DNA from: Pseudarthrobacter psychrotolerans | GTDB taxonomy: Bacteria > Actinomycetota > Actinomycetes > Actinomycetales > Micrococcaceae | DNA: 64,000 nucleotides | Assembly: GCF_009911795.1 (NCBI RefSeq) | Contig: NZ_CP047898.1 | Location: 4,526,001 to 4,590,000, forward strand | Direction of reading: 5' to 3' | Shown: one piece after another, positions 24,966-34,782 of the stretch | Position numbering within the stretch: position 1 is the first letter of the stretch | How the letters are laid out: every line of letters begins with the position of its first letter | Program-made: the position numbers and the translations under genes | Notes under the pieces: generated by a model | The model's database searches: none | What the model was told of the DNA's origin: nothing | What the model saw: the letters and a program-made list of their open reading frames with translations, nothing else

Positions 24966-27900
24966 GTGACCGACTTCAATGGGGGAGCGGCGGCAGGACC
25001 GCTGCCCGATGGCTTGTACGAACTACTAAACACTGATGCACTCGGCGCGCGCCTGAACCAGATAGCGAATATCAAGTCGATCTTCACTGCTTTAGATGAC
25101 GAAGACACCCCGGAGATACTGTCCCGTCATGTTGCAGATGCTGTCCTCGAGGCACTGAAGATCGCCAGGCCAGCAGACAGAGTCGGTTTGGCGAACCGCT
25201 TGCTCCAAGAGCTACAGAACCACGACCGCATTGCTCCGGGCCCTACCCAGCTTCAGTCCCTTCACCGCCCGGACGCACTCAAACGCAGACAACTTCGTCG
25301 ACCCACGACCAAGCTGAGTGATTCGGCGCTCCACACTAACAACAAAGACGAGCCGAATCTCGCCGCGGAGCTCCGGGCCGAGATCGAGTCCGCCAACACT
25401 GTCGACCTGCTCTGCGCCTTCGTCCGGTGGACGGGCCTTCGCCTGCTCGAGCCAGCCCTCGAGCAGCTAAAGGAGCGGGGAGCCCGCCTCAGAGTCGTCA
25501 CCACCACCTACATGGGCGCCACGGAACGCCGCGCCATCGACGAGCTCGTCAACCGCTACGGTGCCGAGGTGAAGATCAACTACGAAACCCAGGCCACACG
25601 CCTCCACGCCAAAGCCTGGCTGTTCCGCCGCAACTCCGGCTTCGACACCGCCTACGTCGGGAGCTCCAACCTCAGCCACGCTGCACTACTGGATGGGCTT
25701 GAGTGGAACGTTCGGCTCAGCTCGGTCGCAACGCCCACTCTCTTGCAGAAGTTCGAGGTCACGTTCGAAAGCTACTGGGAGCAGCGCGCATTCCAGAGCT
25801 ACGATCCGGAACGCGACGGCGAAAAGCTGGACGCGGCACTCGAACGCAACGGCGGCCGGCGCACCGCAGTGCCGGACGCAGCCACCGGGCTCGAAGTCCA
25901 GCCGTACCTCCACCAGGAGGAGATGCTAGAAGAACTGGAAGCCGAGCGGCTCAAAGGCTTCAACCACAACCTCCTGGTCGCCGCCACGGGTACGGGGAAG
26001 ACAGTTATTGCTGCTCTGGACTACAAGCGCCTCTGTGAGTCGGCCGGCCGCGATTTGAAGCTGCTCTTCGTCGCCCACCGGCAAGAAATCCTCAAACAGG
26101 CCATGCGTACCTACCGTGACGTCATGCAGGCCGGTGCCTTCGGCGAACTCTACGTGGGGGACAACAAGCCGAGAGAGTGGAAGCACATCTTCGCCTCCGT
26201 CCAGTCGCTGTCCTCGCTAGGCATCGAACAGCTGGAACCGGACTTCTTCGACGTCGTCGTCATAGATGAATTCCACCACGCCATGGCACCCACCTACCGG
26301 CGCCTGCTGGACCACTTGCAGCCACAGCAACTTCTTGGACTCACTGCGACACCGGAACGCGGCGACGGGGTCGACGTCGCCAAGCAGTTCTTCGACGGGC
26401 GCACCGCCAGTGAGCTCAGGCTGTGGGACGCCCTGGACGCTGACCTGCTGGTGCCGTTCCACTACTTCGGCGTCTCGGACGACGTCGATCTGAGCCAGCT
26501 GGAATGGAAGCGCGGCAACTACGACGCAGCCCAGCTCAGTAACCTCTACACCGGTAACGATGCCCGAGCTGCCAAAGTGATCCGCGAGCTCCGTGACAAG
26601 GTCACCAGCACGGACCTGATGCGGGCCATCGGCTTCTGCGTCTCGGTCCAGCACGCCCAATACATGGCCGAAGTGTTCAACCGTGCCGGCATTGCTTCCG
26701 TCGCAGTCGATGGCAGCACCAACGACGCCGACCGCGCAGCCGCGCTGGAGCGCCTCCGCCGGCGAGAGATCAACTGCATCTTCGCCGTCGACCTTTTCAA
26801 CGAAGGCTTGGACCTGCCGCATGTGGACACCATCCTGCTGCTCCGGCCCACTCAGAGCGCCACAATCTTCCTCCAGCAGCTGGGGCGGGGGCTGCGCCGT
26901 GCCGAGGGCAAGGCGGTGCTGACGGTCATGGACTTCATTGGCCAGCAACGGCGCGAGTTCCGCTTCGATCTGCGGTACCGGGCGCTCACCGGCTACGGAC
27001 GCAAGGAGCTGGAGAAGGCCGTCGAGGACGACTTCCCCTATCTGCCATCGGGCTCCCAGATTGTGTTGGACAGGGTGGCGCAGCAGGTGGTGCTGGACAA
27101 CATCAAGGCACAGCTACGGTTCAACCGGGCGCAACTCGTCCGAGACATTGCCTCATATGCGGAGACTGAGCTGGAGGCCTATCTGGAGCGGTCTGGAAAC
27201 GATGTGAAGTCGATCTACCGGTCGACCAAGGATTCGTGGACCGGTTACCTTCGCCAGGCCGGGTTGATCGAAGGGTTCTCGCTGTTGGAGACGGCGCTCC
27301 GCGGCAAGATCGAGGATCTGAAGGATGCCAATGAGAAGAAGCTCCTGGGCCGGATGGCTGCGCTAATCCATGTCGATGATCCGGAACGCGCCGAGGCGTA
27401 CTCGATGCTGGTGGGCCCCGATGCGCCCCGCTACGCGGAGCTTGGGATGCGCGAGCAGACTTTCGCCCGGATGCTGTTCTACACGTTGTGGGACGACGGC
27501 GGCGGTTTTCAAGAGTACGACGCCGGACTGGATTACCTGCGCGGGTACCAGTTTGTGTGCAGCGAGATTCGTCAGGTCGTGACGCTTGGAGCGGCCGCTT
27601 CCAAACACGCAGCGAAGAGTCTCGGTGCCGGGCTGCAGCACGTTCCGCTGCTCTCGCACGCTACCTACAGGCGAGAGGAGATACTGGCAGCATTGCAGTA
27701 CGGTTCGCTGGAGCAGGGCAAGAACGTCCAGCACCGCGAGGGGGTCGCTTGGTGTCCGGCGACTTTGACGGACGCCTTCTTTGTCACCTTGAATAAGGAT
27801 GACAAGAAACACTCGGCCACAACGATGTATAAGGACTATGCCATCAGCCCTGAGCTGTTCCATTGGGAATCGCAGAACGCCACCTCACCCACCAGCCCCA

Positions 27901-28121
27901 CAGGACGCCGATACCTCGACCGAGCTGCGCAGGGTACGAAAGTTCTGATCTTCACGAGGGACACGGCGGACGACGAGACTGGCCTGACAGTTCCCTACAC
28001 GTGCCTGGGGGAGGTGGACTACGTGCAGCACTCAGGAGAGAGGCCCATTGCCATCACGTGGAAGCTGCACCGCACCATGCCCGCGGATGTGTATGCGACG
28101 GCTGCTGCAGTGGCGCAGTAG
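24966..28121 (+). CDS. PLD-nuclease / superfamily 2 helicase / DUF3427 defence-type protein
   Basis: This 1051-residue protein has a phospholipase-D-like domain at about 130-270 with an HKD-type motif (H214-A-K216...YVGSSNLS). A superfamily 2 DEAD/DEAH helicase core follows: Walker A AATGTGKT (339-346), DEFH box (434-437), LTATPERGDG, and the motif VI region QQLGRGLRRAEG. The C-terminal 450 residues match DUF3427, a region found only in such helicases. The combination suggests a DNA-translocating nuclease of a restriction-like system. It starts with GTG, divergently from the PRTase gene. The next gene, a MazG-GIY-YIG-helicase, lies 248 bp downstream on the same strand and may be a partner. 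Confidence 0.85.
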   Translation: MTDFNGGAAAGPLPDGLYELLNTDALGARLNQIANIKSIFTALDDEDTPEILSRHVADAVLEALKIARPADRVGLANRLLQELQNHDRIAPGPTQLQSLHRPDALKRRQLRRPTTKLSDSALHTNNKDEPNLAAELRAEIESANTVDLLCAFVRWTGLRLLEPALEQLKERGARLRVVTTTYMGATERRAIDELVNRYGAEVKINYETQATRLHAKAWLFRRNSGFDTAYVGSSNLSHAALLDGLEWNVRLSSVATPTLLQKFEVTFESYWEQRAFQSYDPERDGEKLDAALERNGGRRTAVPDAATGLEVQPYLHQEEMLEELEAERLKGFNHNLLVAATGTGKTVIAALDYKRLCESAGRDLKLLFVAHRQEILKQAMRTYRDVMQAGAFGELYVGDNKPREWKHIFASVQSLSSLGIEQLEPDFFDVVVIDEFHHAMAPTYRRLLDHLQPQQLLGLTATPERGDGVDVAKQFFDGRTASELRLWDALDADLLVPFHYFGVSDDVDLSQLEWKRGNYDAAQLSNLYTGNDARAAKVIRELRDKVTSTDLMRAIGFCVSVQHAQYMAEVFNRAGIASVAVDGSTNDADRAAALERLRRREINCIFAVDLFNEGLDLPHVDTILLLRPTQSATIFLQQLGRGLRRAEGKAVLTVMDFIGQQRREFRFDLRYRALTGYGRKELEKAVEDDFPYLPSGSQIVLDRVAQQVVLDNIKAQLRFNRAQLVRDIASYAETELEAYLERSGNDVKSIYRSTKDSWTGYLRQAGLIEGFSLLETALRGKIEDLKDANEKKLLGRMAALIHVDDPERAEAYSMLVGPDAPRYAELGMREQTFARMLFYTLWDDGGGFQEYDAGLDYLRGYQFVCSEIRQVVTLGAAASKHAAKSLGAGLQHVPLLSHATYRREEILAALQYGSLEQGKNVQHREGVAWCPATLTDAFFVTLNKDDKKHSATTMYKDYAISPELFHWESQNATSPTSPTGRRYLDRAAQGTKVLIFTRDTADDETGLTVPYTCLGEVDYVQHSGERPIAITWKLHRTMPADVYATAAAVAQ

Positions 28122-28369
28122 GTCAGCTCGTGACTTTTTTCTGGGCGGCCATAGATGGTCACAATTTCTCGAACTTTAGGGAAGAGTTGACGGTCTGTGG
28201 ATGGATAATTCGTGCTTAGGGACCTACTCGCCTTGAACCGCGTCCGCGCGGTTGCCCGATAGTCGAAGTTGTCGAGGAGCTTCGCACGACCCTGGGGAAC
28301 TAGTGCCGGCGACTGAACAAAAATACGGACGCTCGGGCTGCTTCATGGGGTGCATGTTACGGTGAAATC

Positions 28370-30421
28370 ATGTCTGATAATTCTATAGTTCGGTTGCTCC
28401 GAGCGTTCGTTGCGGAGCGTGAGTGGAGTCAGTTCCACAGCAGCTCGAATTTGGCGAAATCGATCTCAATTGAGGCGGGCGAGCTCTTGGAATGCTTCCA
28501 GTGGGGCGAAGACGCTGAACCGAAGCGAGTTCAGTCAGAACTTGCTGATGTATTGACATATGCCTATTTATTGGCTGATCGTCTAGGCCTTGATCCTGAC
28601 ACGATTGTGGCCGAAAAACTGGAAGAGACTCGGACTAAATACCCAGTTGAGAAGGCTCGGGGCGGAGTTCGAAGTATGACGAGCTTTAGGATTGAACGAC
28701 GAAATTTTTCGCTTCACGAGATTGAGTTGTTGAGCCGCAGCGGCGACCAATTCACCAACTGGCCAGTTGTCTACACCTTGAATGACTCAAGAGACGTTTA
28801 CGTCGGCGAGTCGAGAAGTGTAGCTTCTCGCATGCGGCAGCATTTGAAGACGCGCGAAAAGAGTGGCTTACAAAAGATGCATCTTGTCATTGATGATACT
28901 TTTCATAAGTCCGCCTGCCTTGATCTAGAGTCGTTCCTAATTAGACTTTTCGCTGGCGAAGGGCGCTATCAGGTACTGAATGGAAATGCTGGGGTCAGCG
29001 ACTCGGACTACTATGATCGCGCAAAGTATACAACGTCTTTTGAGCAAATATTCGAAGAACTGCGCGCAGAAGGAATGTTTGAGCGCTCAATACCTGAGAT
29101 TGAGAACAGCGATCTCTTCAAGTTTTCGCCGTTTAAGGCTCTTAACCACGATCAGGCGGGTGCCGTCGGAGAGATCTTGGATGGCCTTCTCAGCGATTTA
29201 GAGCGTGGACAGCCAAGTACCAGCGTCATTCAGGGAGATCCGGGCACAGGAAAAACAATAATTGCAATATATCTAATGAAGCTGCTCCGCGACATTCAGA
29301 TTTCTCAAGAAGGTGAAAGTTTCGATAGTGACTCAATCTTTTCGGATTACTTTGTAGAAGGCAACCGTGATCTCATTGCCAATCTCAAGGTTGGCCTAGT
29401 GGTCCCGCAGCAGTCACTACGTTCAACCATCAAAAAGGTTTTCAACAAGACGCCTTCTCTTCAGCCCGGCATGGTCCTGAGCCCATTTGACCTCTCACCC
29501 TCCGGAGAGCCCTACGATTTGCTGATAGTGGACGAAGCGCATAGGCTCAGCCAACGCGCGAACCAGCCGTCCGGTCCTCAAAACAAGAAATATCGTGAGA
29601 TTACCGAAGCCCTATTTGGCGTAGATGACCTGTCGATCACCCAGCTGGACTGGGTTCGCGAGAGCAGCAAGCACCAGATTCTGCTATTGGACGCTGAGCA
29701 GAGCGTTAGGCCCGCGGACTTGCCGAAGGACTTAGTCCGATCCCTCATACTTCGTTCGCAAGTTGAGAAAAAATTCTACCGTTTGCATTCACAGATGCGC
29801 GTCCAGGGTGGGACGGACTACATCAAATATATTCGCAAAATTTTTTCGTCAGAACCTCCCGTTCATACACCGATCGAGAATTACGATTTTCGATTCTTTG
29901 ATGATGTCAGGGATATGCACGAGGCCATCCGTAGGCGAGAGTCAGAGGTACAACTTGCGCGACTTGTCGCAGGCTTCGCTTGGCCCTGGAAAACAAAAAC
30001 CGATCCTAATGCTTTTGACATCGACATTGATGGACATCGTCTTCGCTGGAACCAGACCCAAACTGACTGGATCAATTCAAGGAATTCAATAGATGAGGTT
30101 GGCTCTATTCATACAGTCCAGGGATACGATCTAAACTATGCAGGTGTCATTATCGGACCTGATCTCCGCTTTGATCTGGAGACTCAATCTATCGTTGTCG
30201 ATCGAGCTAGCTACTTCGATAAGAAAGGCAAAGAAAACAACCCCAAGCTTGGGCTGGTGTACACCGACAATGACTTGCTTAGATACATCACGAATATATA
30301 TGCCGTACTCATGACAAGGGGTATGCATGGGACCTACGTTTACGTGCATGACGAAGCACTCCGCGAATATCTGCGTCATTTCATTCCTCAGGCACCCATA
30401 GGGGCCCTTCGCGGTGGTTGA
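28370..30421 (+). CDS. MazG - GIY-YIG nuclease - DUF2075 helicase fusion
   Basis: This 683-residue three-domain protein opens with a MazG-type nucleotide pyrophosphohydrolase (1-95; EAGELLECFQW at 36-46, ELADVLTYAYLLAD at 57-70). A GIY-YIG endonuclease follows at about 130-205 (VVYTLNDSRDVYVGES, R154, E187). The rest is a DUF2075 P-loop ATPase (Walker A GDPGTGKT 289-296; Walker B LLIVDEAHRLS; C-terminal VQGYDLNYAGVIIG). Nucleotide-pool, nuclease and translocase modules in one chain are typical of phage-defence proteins. The reading frame ends inside a GGTGGTTGA word that belongs to the dispersed palindromic repeat. Confidence 0.85.
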   Translation: MSDNSIVRLLRAFVAEREWSQFHSSSNLAKSISIEAGELLECFQWGEDAEPKRVQSELADVLTYAYLLADRLGLDPDTIVAEKLEETRTKYPVEKARGGVRSMTSFRIERRNFSLHEIELLSRSGDQFTNWPVVYTLNDSRDVYVGESRSVASRMRQHLKTREKSGLQKMHLVIDDTFHKSACLDLESFLIRLFAGEGRYQVLNGNAGVSDSDYYDRAKYTTSFEQIFEELRAEGMFERSIPEIENSDLFKFSPFKALNHDQAGAVGEILDGLLSDLERGQPSTSVIQGDPGTGKTIIAIYLMKLLRDIQISQEGESFDSDSIFSDYFVEGNRDLIANLKVGLVVPQQSLRSTIKKVFNKTPSLQPGMVLSPFDLSPSGEPYDLLIVDEAHRLSQRANQPSGPQNKKYREITEALFGVDDLSITQLDWVRESSKHQILLLDAEQSVRPADLPKDLVRSLILRSQVEKKFYRLHSQMRVQGGTDYIKYIRKIFSSEPPVHTPIENYDFRFFDDVRDMHEAIRRRESEVQLARLVAGFAWPWKTKTDPNAFDIDIDGHRLRWNQTQTDWINSRNSIDEVGSIHTVQGYDLNYAGVIIGPDLRFDLETQSIVVDRASYFDKKGKENNPKLGLVYTDNDLLRYITNIYAVLMTRGMHGTYVYVHDEALREYLRHFIPQAPIGALRGG

Positions 30422-30431
30422 GCCTGTGCTC

Positions 30432-30482
30432 CCGGTGGTTGAGCTTGTCGAAACCCGAGGTTTCGACAAGCTCAACCACCGG
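30432..30482. repeat. Dispersed 51-bp palindrome (REP-like), perfect copy
   Basis: A 24-base arm starting CCGGTGGTTGAGCTTGTCGA and ending AACC is repeated inverted after a CGA spacer with no mismatch. A partial copy, GGTGGTTGAG, lies just before it and supplies the stop codon of the DUF2075 gene. Other copies or fragments occur at 34058, 40327, 51881 and 55194. It may also act as a bidirectional terminator for the converging genes. Confidence 0.9.
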
Positions 30483-30488
30483 CTTGTT

Positions 30489-31061
30489 CTAAGGAAGCGG
30501 CTGGCGTTCGCCGACGCTTACGGGACCGTCGGGCGCAACGTAGTCCCGCCGTCGTTGTTCTATTCGTTCCTGTTGGCCTGGGGAAGGAATCCTGGCGCCC
30601 TTCGTTCGGTTGCACCTGGCGCAGGCGGCGACGAAGTTTTGCAGGCTGGTGGATCCGCCCTTGGACCAGGGGTAGAAATGGTCGCCGTGCTCAGCGGGCC
30701 GGGAGCAACGGCGCCGGAATCCTGCCTCCATTTCACACAGATTGGCGGCTCGTGCCATGCCTTCGCGGCGCTGCTGGCGCGTGAAACGTCTTATCGGGTC
30801 CCGGCGTCGGACGTCTTGGCCGTGGACGACGGCAGCAACGATGACTAGGCCCACAAGAAATGCGCCGGGCGGGGCAGCCGCAGCCAGAACGCTGTCCACC
30901 ATTCCGCGGAGGACCTCGGTCACCGAGGAAAGACCAGTCCCGGAAACTACTTTCGGCTTTGGCATAAGGGCCAGGAAGACTGAGATTCCTAGCCACATCA
31001 TTACGGCCGTATATGCCAAGCGCAAAGCCTTACGGCTCCAGTAGACGCGTTTCAGTTCCAC
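30489..31061 (-). CDS. Membrane-anchored HNH endonuclease-domain protein
   Basis: About 190 residues. Two hydrophobic segments (LAYTAVMMWLGISVFLAL and GAFLVGLVIVAAVV) precede an HNH domain: C-E-x(7)-C, then EHGDHFYPWSKGGSTSLQNF and ACARCNRTKGAR. These provide the zinc cysteines and catalytic His. The start is uncertain: GTG at 31061, or a TTG at 31100 that would overlap the upstream gene. The last 80 codons recur as fragments at 47050, 50579 and 51936, so this HNH end is itself a dispersed sequence. Target and role are unknown. Confidence 0.7.
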   Translation of the reverse strand: MELKRVYWSRKALRLAYTAVMMWLGISVFLALMPKPKVVSGTGLSSVTEVLRGMVDSVLAAAAPPGAFLVGLVIVAAVVHGQDVRRRDPIRRFTRQQRREGMARAANLCEMEAGFRRRCSRPAEHGDHFYPWSKGGSTSLQNFVAACARCNRTKGARIPSPGQQERIEQRRRDYVAPDGPVSVGERQPLP

Positions 31062-31087
31062 CGTCGAGTTGTCCCCAGCCTCGCTGG

Positions 31088-31851
31088 TTACCCTTCGCAA
31101 CCCACACCGTCTCGATCGTTGTCGAGACCATAGATGTCAGATCCCACGATGGTGACAGGTCCCCTCACATATGCAGGACCGTTGCCGCTCCCTCCGGCGC
31201 AATCGACGTCAGATGCAATGGGCACACACGCTCCCGCGTAGTTCGAGTCGCATCCGGACGGCGCTGCGGGGCGGCAGGCCGTACGGGCGCCGGGACTTGT
31301 GCAGCTGCCGCGGCGGCGGCGGCTGCAGCAGCGGCTTGCTGCTGGCGGGCCGCTTCTGCGGCAACGGCTTCCTGACGGGCCGCCTCCGCAGCGGCCTGCT
31401 CTGCGGCTGCCGTTGCCGCAGCGTCTTGCGCTGCTTTGTCTGCAGCGGCCTTCTCTGCCGCGACCTTCGCCGCCGCTGCCGCTCGCGCGTCCGTTACCCG
31501 TTTCGATTCCGACTGCTCTAACCACAGCAGTTTTCCGGCGTCGGTCTTGGTGCAGATGAAGATCTTCGGCAGGTACTTTTCAGTCGAATTCTCGGTGAGG
31601 CAGGCGGAAGAAGCCGGCGCGGTTGGAGTGGGCGTTGCCGTCGCGGATGCGGACTCGCTGGCAAGGGAAGTACTGATAGAGGCCGCCGATTGACCTCCGC
31701 AGGCCGTCGCTGAAATGACTATGGCGACCGCGAGAGCTCCACCAGCCACTTGCCGTCGGGAAATGCATGACCCCGGCGAAGTCCGGACCACATGGCCAAC
31801 TTCAATGTTGACCTGCTTACGCGCTTCATGGCGTCGAAAAAGTGTATTCAT
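31088..31851 (-). CDS. Excalibur-domain lipoprotein (one-base frameshift in this sequence)
   Basis: The N-terminal part has a lipoprotein signal ending in ISATACGG, a Thr/Pro/Ser-rich linker and a long Ala/Glu/Lys coiled coil (about 110-185). The frame then fails. In the next frame the expected C-terminus follows: SGCDSNYAGACVPIASDVDC... LDNDRDGVGCEG, an excalibur calcium-binding domain with the DxDxDGxxCE loop. Adding one base to the G/C run at 31268-31271 rejoins the two parts into one 254-residue protein. Because the same single-base defect recurs in five other genes here, I read it as a probable base-calling error. It is probably surface-exposed. Confidence 0.75.
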
Positions 31852-31926
31852 TTATTGCCCCCATATTGATGATGCGAAATTGCTCGCCGAGCGTAACCCC
31901 GTGGCCTGCAGCAAAAAGGCAGGGCG

Positions 31927-33969
31927 ATGGAGGCAAGTCTGACCGCGCTGCATCAAGGCCTCCGCAGGTTCTTCCCAGCTTTGGCACAAGAACACCCACC
32001 ACTGAATCAGGACTTCGCGTCCTCCCCAGTTAGGGGAAGAACCCGATTGCTTCAACTGACAGTTGCACCCGCTGGGACGGCGAAGTTGTCGGACCCGGCT
32101 GAATTGGGGGCCATGACCCTGCCGCGTGAACATTGTCGGACGTTGCCGCTTGAACAACGCGCCGACGCCTTGGCAGCGCGGGGGATCGGCAATACTGACC
32201 TTGACGCATTTCGAGATCCAATTGACCATCTACTGGAGGCTATGTTGGAAGCCCTAAACCGCCCACTCAAGACGTGGTTCGAAGCCATACACGGCCGACG
32301 ATTGCGGTTGCCTCGCTTTCAGCGGTTCGAAGCCTGGAGTCACAACGAAGTGGCTAGCCTAATCGAGACCGTCTTGCGTGGGCTACCAGCGGGTGCCGTG
32401 CTGACACTTGAGGTCGGAGCGAAAGAGCTCTTCGCAAGCAGAGAGCTCGAATCTGCTCCTGTTCTACAAGCCGGGGACAGAGTTACCGAACACCTTCTGG
32501 ATGGGCAACAGCGGCTGACCGCGCTGTGGCGAGCCCTCCACGATAACTATCCCAATCGGACTTATTACGTGCGCTTCGACCAGGACGAAGACGGGGCAGA
32601 AGTTCCGCGCGTCTTGGGTCAATACCGCTGGGATCGCCGGGGAGCAACCTATCCGCTGTGGTGTGACGATGCAGCTGAAGTCCTAAATCGAGGTTACCTT
32701 CCTCTTCGATTGTTGAACCCTCTTGGAACTGCAGAACGCGATGCTTGGGCTCTCCAGGCGACCGGGGGAGACTACGAGCGGGCATGGGCCGAAAATAATC
32801 GCATTCATCAGCTTGCTGCCAAAATCGCCGCCTACAACGTCCCGTATCTCAGTTTGAGCCAGACTACGCCCAAGGATGTCGCACTGGACGTGTTCATCAA
32901 GATGAATACGTCGTCAGTTCGTCTCACTTCTTTCGACATCGTCGTCGCGCAACTGGAAGAAGCCACTGGTCAATCGCTCCACGACCTTGTAGAGGAACTA
33001 TCGACGGCGGTCCCAACTGCACATCGATACGTGGATGTCGGAACGCTTGCATTGGATGTTGCCGCCCTGCGGTCAAACCGACCAGCGAATCAGCGAAGCT
33101 ACCAGCGCATGGACTTGGCGCAAGTCGCTGAGGAATGGGAGGAAGTCGTGGCGGGCATAAAGTGGGCTATCGAGATTCTGGAGGAAGAGAGAATCTTCGA
33201 TGCCCAGCGACTGCCCTCGGTGACGTCCTTGCCGGTCATTGCCGCTCTTCACCAATTTGTTCCGAAGTCACTGGACGCCGCTGGTAATGCCCGTCGCCTT
33301 GTGAAGGCCTACATGTGGCGGTCGTTCCTGACGAGGCGATATGACCAGTCGGCCCCCACGAGGGCGCTGCAAGACTACCGGGGGCTGCGCTCCATCCTTG
33401 CGTCTGAGCCAATTCTTATCACGGCACCGATTTTCGATGACGATGCCACGCCGTTACCTCTGGCGGCCGATCTAGCGGGGGCGTCGTGGCCTCGGGGACG
33501 CGAGGTCCTAGCGCGAGGAATTTTGGCCATTTCGCTGCGGTACGGAGCTAGAGACATCGCTGACGACGAACCAGCCACAGCGTTGAATTTGGAGAAACGT
33601 GAATATCACCATCTATTTCCGGACTCGCTCCTCGTCAACATCGCGAAATTGGACCCCAGCAGGTCCATGCGTGCTCTCAACTGTGCGCTGATTACGTGGA
33701 GTACGAATCGAAATATCTCAAACAAGTCCCCGCTGCAGTATTTGGAGGACCGGACCAGCCGGGCAGATCTTGGAGCCGATGCTATTCGCCAACGACTAGC
33801 ATCGCACGTCGTGCCGTTTGACGAGCTCGCCGGGGCGGGACCTTACGCCGAGGGCGATGGAGAACGACTGATTAGCGACTACGACGAATTTCTCGTGGCG
33901 AGAGCAGAACTTCTGCTGCCGATTGTGCGACAGTTATGCGGTTCGACGGTAGTTTCCGAGACGCTTTGA
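31927..33969 (+). CDS. DUF262 (GmrSD-type) protein with C-terminal HNH-like motif
   Basis: The long frame gives 680 residues; a start at 32113 (MTLPREHC...; G-rich site just upstream) giving 618 residues is equally plausible. The DUF262 core holds the LDGQQRLTALW motif (about 192-202 in the long form), a ParB/Srx-like NTPase signature. IKMNTSSVRLTSFDIVVAQL follows. Near the end REYHHLFPDSLL (about 560) is the HHxFP motif of the DUF1524/HNH nuclease that accompanies DUF262 in GmrSD type IV restriction enzymes. Such enzymes cut modified DNA. It lies in a run of defence-type genes. Confidence 0.78.
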   Translation: MEASLTALHQGLRRFFPALAQEHPPLNQDFASSPVRGRTRLLQLTVAPAGTAKLSDPAELGAMTLPREHCRTLPLEQRADALAARGIGNTDLDAFRDPIDHLLEAMLEALNRPLKTWFEAIHGRRLRLPRFQRFEAWSHNEVASLIETVLRGLPAGAVLTLEVGAKELFASRELESAPVLQAGDRVTEHLLDGQQRLTALWRALHDNYPNRTYYVRFDQDEDGAEVPRVLGQYRWDRRGATYPLWCDDAAEVLNRGYLPLRLLNPLGTAERDAWALQATGGDYERAWAENNRIHQLAAKIAAYNVPYLSLSQTTPKDVALDVFIKMNTSSVRLTSFDIVVAQLEEATGQSLHDLVEELSTAVPTAHRYVDVGTLALDVAALRSNRPANQRSYQRMDLAQVAEEWEEVVAGIKWAIEILEEERIFDAQRLPSVTSLPVIAALHQFVPKSLDAAGNARRLVKAYMWRSFLTRRYDQSAPTRALQDYRGLRSILASEPILITAPIFDDDATPLPLAADLAGASWPRGREVLARGILAISLRYGARDIADDEPATALNLEKREYHHLFPDSLLVNIAKLDPSRSMRALNCALITWSTNRNISNKSPLQYLEDRTSRADLGADAIRQRLASHVVPFDELAGAGPYAEGDGERLISDYDEFLVARAELLLPIVRQLCGSTVVSETL

Positions 33970-34057
33970 GCCGTAAGACCACGGCCTTCAAGGGGAGACC
34001 CTTCGATGACTGAGTGGGCTTGTTCGATGGGTAACGCCACCGGAGCCCCCCGGGGGA

Positions 34058-34079
34058 CTTCGGCAGGCTCAACCACCGG
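34058..34079. repeat. Half-copy of the dispersed palindrome
   Basis: CTTCGGCAGGCTCAACCACCGG matches one arm of the 30432 palindrome with a few changes. It abuts the PhoD relic, as another degenerate copy does at 55194. Confidence 0.6.
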
Positions 34080-34086
34080 CTCCCTT

Positions 34087-34460
34087 TTACCGCGCCAGCA
34101 GCCCCGGAACTCCGTCCTGGATGGCGAAGGAGGCCTTCGTGTTGACGGGGGATCCCGGCGTCGTGACGTAGTCCAGGACCCGGAAGTCGGCGGTGAGGGC
34201 GTCCTTGGTGATCTTGGTGTTCACGTAGCCGCGGTTGTCGTTGTAGAACTTCAGGTGCGGGTTCCAGGCCATCACCGGATCCGCCGTGGAGCCGGTGCCG
34301 TTGCCGGTGGAGGTGATGGACGTGCAGACCAGTTCGGAGCCGACCACGGGGGAGGCCTGGTCCTTGTAGTCCACCTTGAGGTCGTTGGCCCAGTTGCGGT
34401 GCACGTCGGACTTGTACTGGGCGTGCCGCTGCCGTTCGTCCTGCAGGGGGCTGGTCTCGG
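34087..34460 (-). pseudogene. PhoD-type alkaline phosphatase, C-terminal relic
   Basis: The minus-strand frame reads SDVHRNWANDLKVDYKDQ, then SPVVGSELVCTSITS, NPHLKFYNDNRGYV and ADFRVLDYVTTPGSPV. This is the C-terminal part of a PhoD-like phosphatase, including the DVH..WA metal-site segment. Upstream the frame turns into unrelated sequence, so the enzyme's first three quarters are missing. A second PhoD relic at 55256 carries the opposite end of the gene. Confidence 0.7.
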
Positions 34461-34782
34461 AGTCGCCTGCGACACTTCGAGGAATGCTGCTCCGGGACGA
34501 ACTTATATTGGTTATCCGCCAACTGATGGTGCTCGGGCAGTTAGCAAGATATGTATATATACCTAAGTTGGACTGAGATGGTAAATTTCCGTGCTCATTA
34601 TTTTGAGCCAAGGTCATGCGATCATCGTTGCCGAAAGGGGTTCTGTGCAGAGTTCAGTAGCTTGTCGGTAAGGTATCCCAAACCCTTTGGGTCAGCCCTA
34701 GGTCCTGAATGGGGCGCTTGGGTTGGGCCAACGTAACCGTGGACGGTTCGGCGGGTGCCGCGTCGCTTAGAAAGTCGTCGGG
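34461..34782. other. Gap with no recognisable gene
   Basis: About 320 bp between the PhoD relic and the membrane-protein gene. It is AT-richer near 34490-34620. I see no coding signal, RNA fold or repeat that I can support. Confidence 0.5.
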
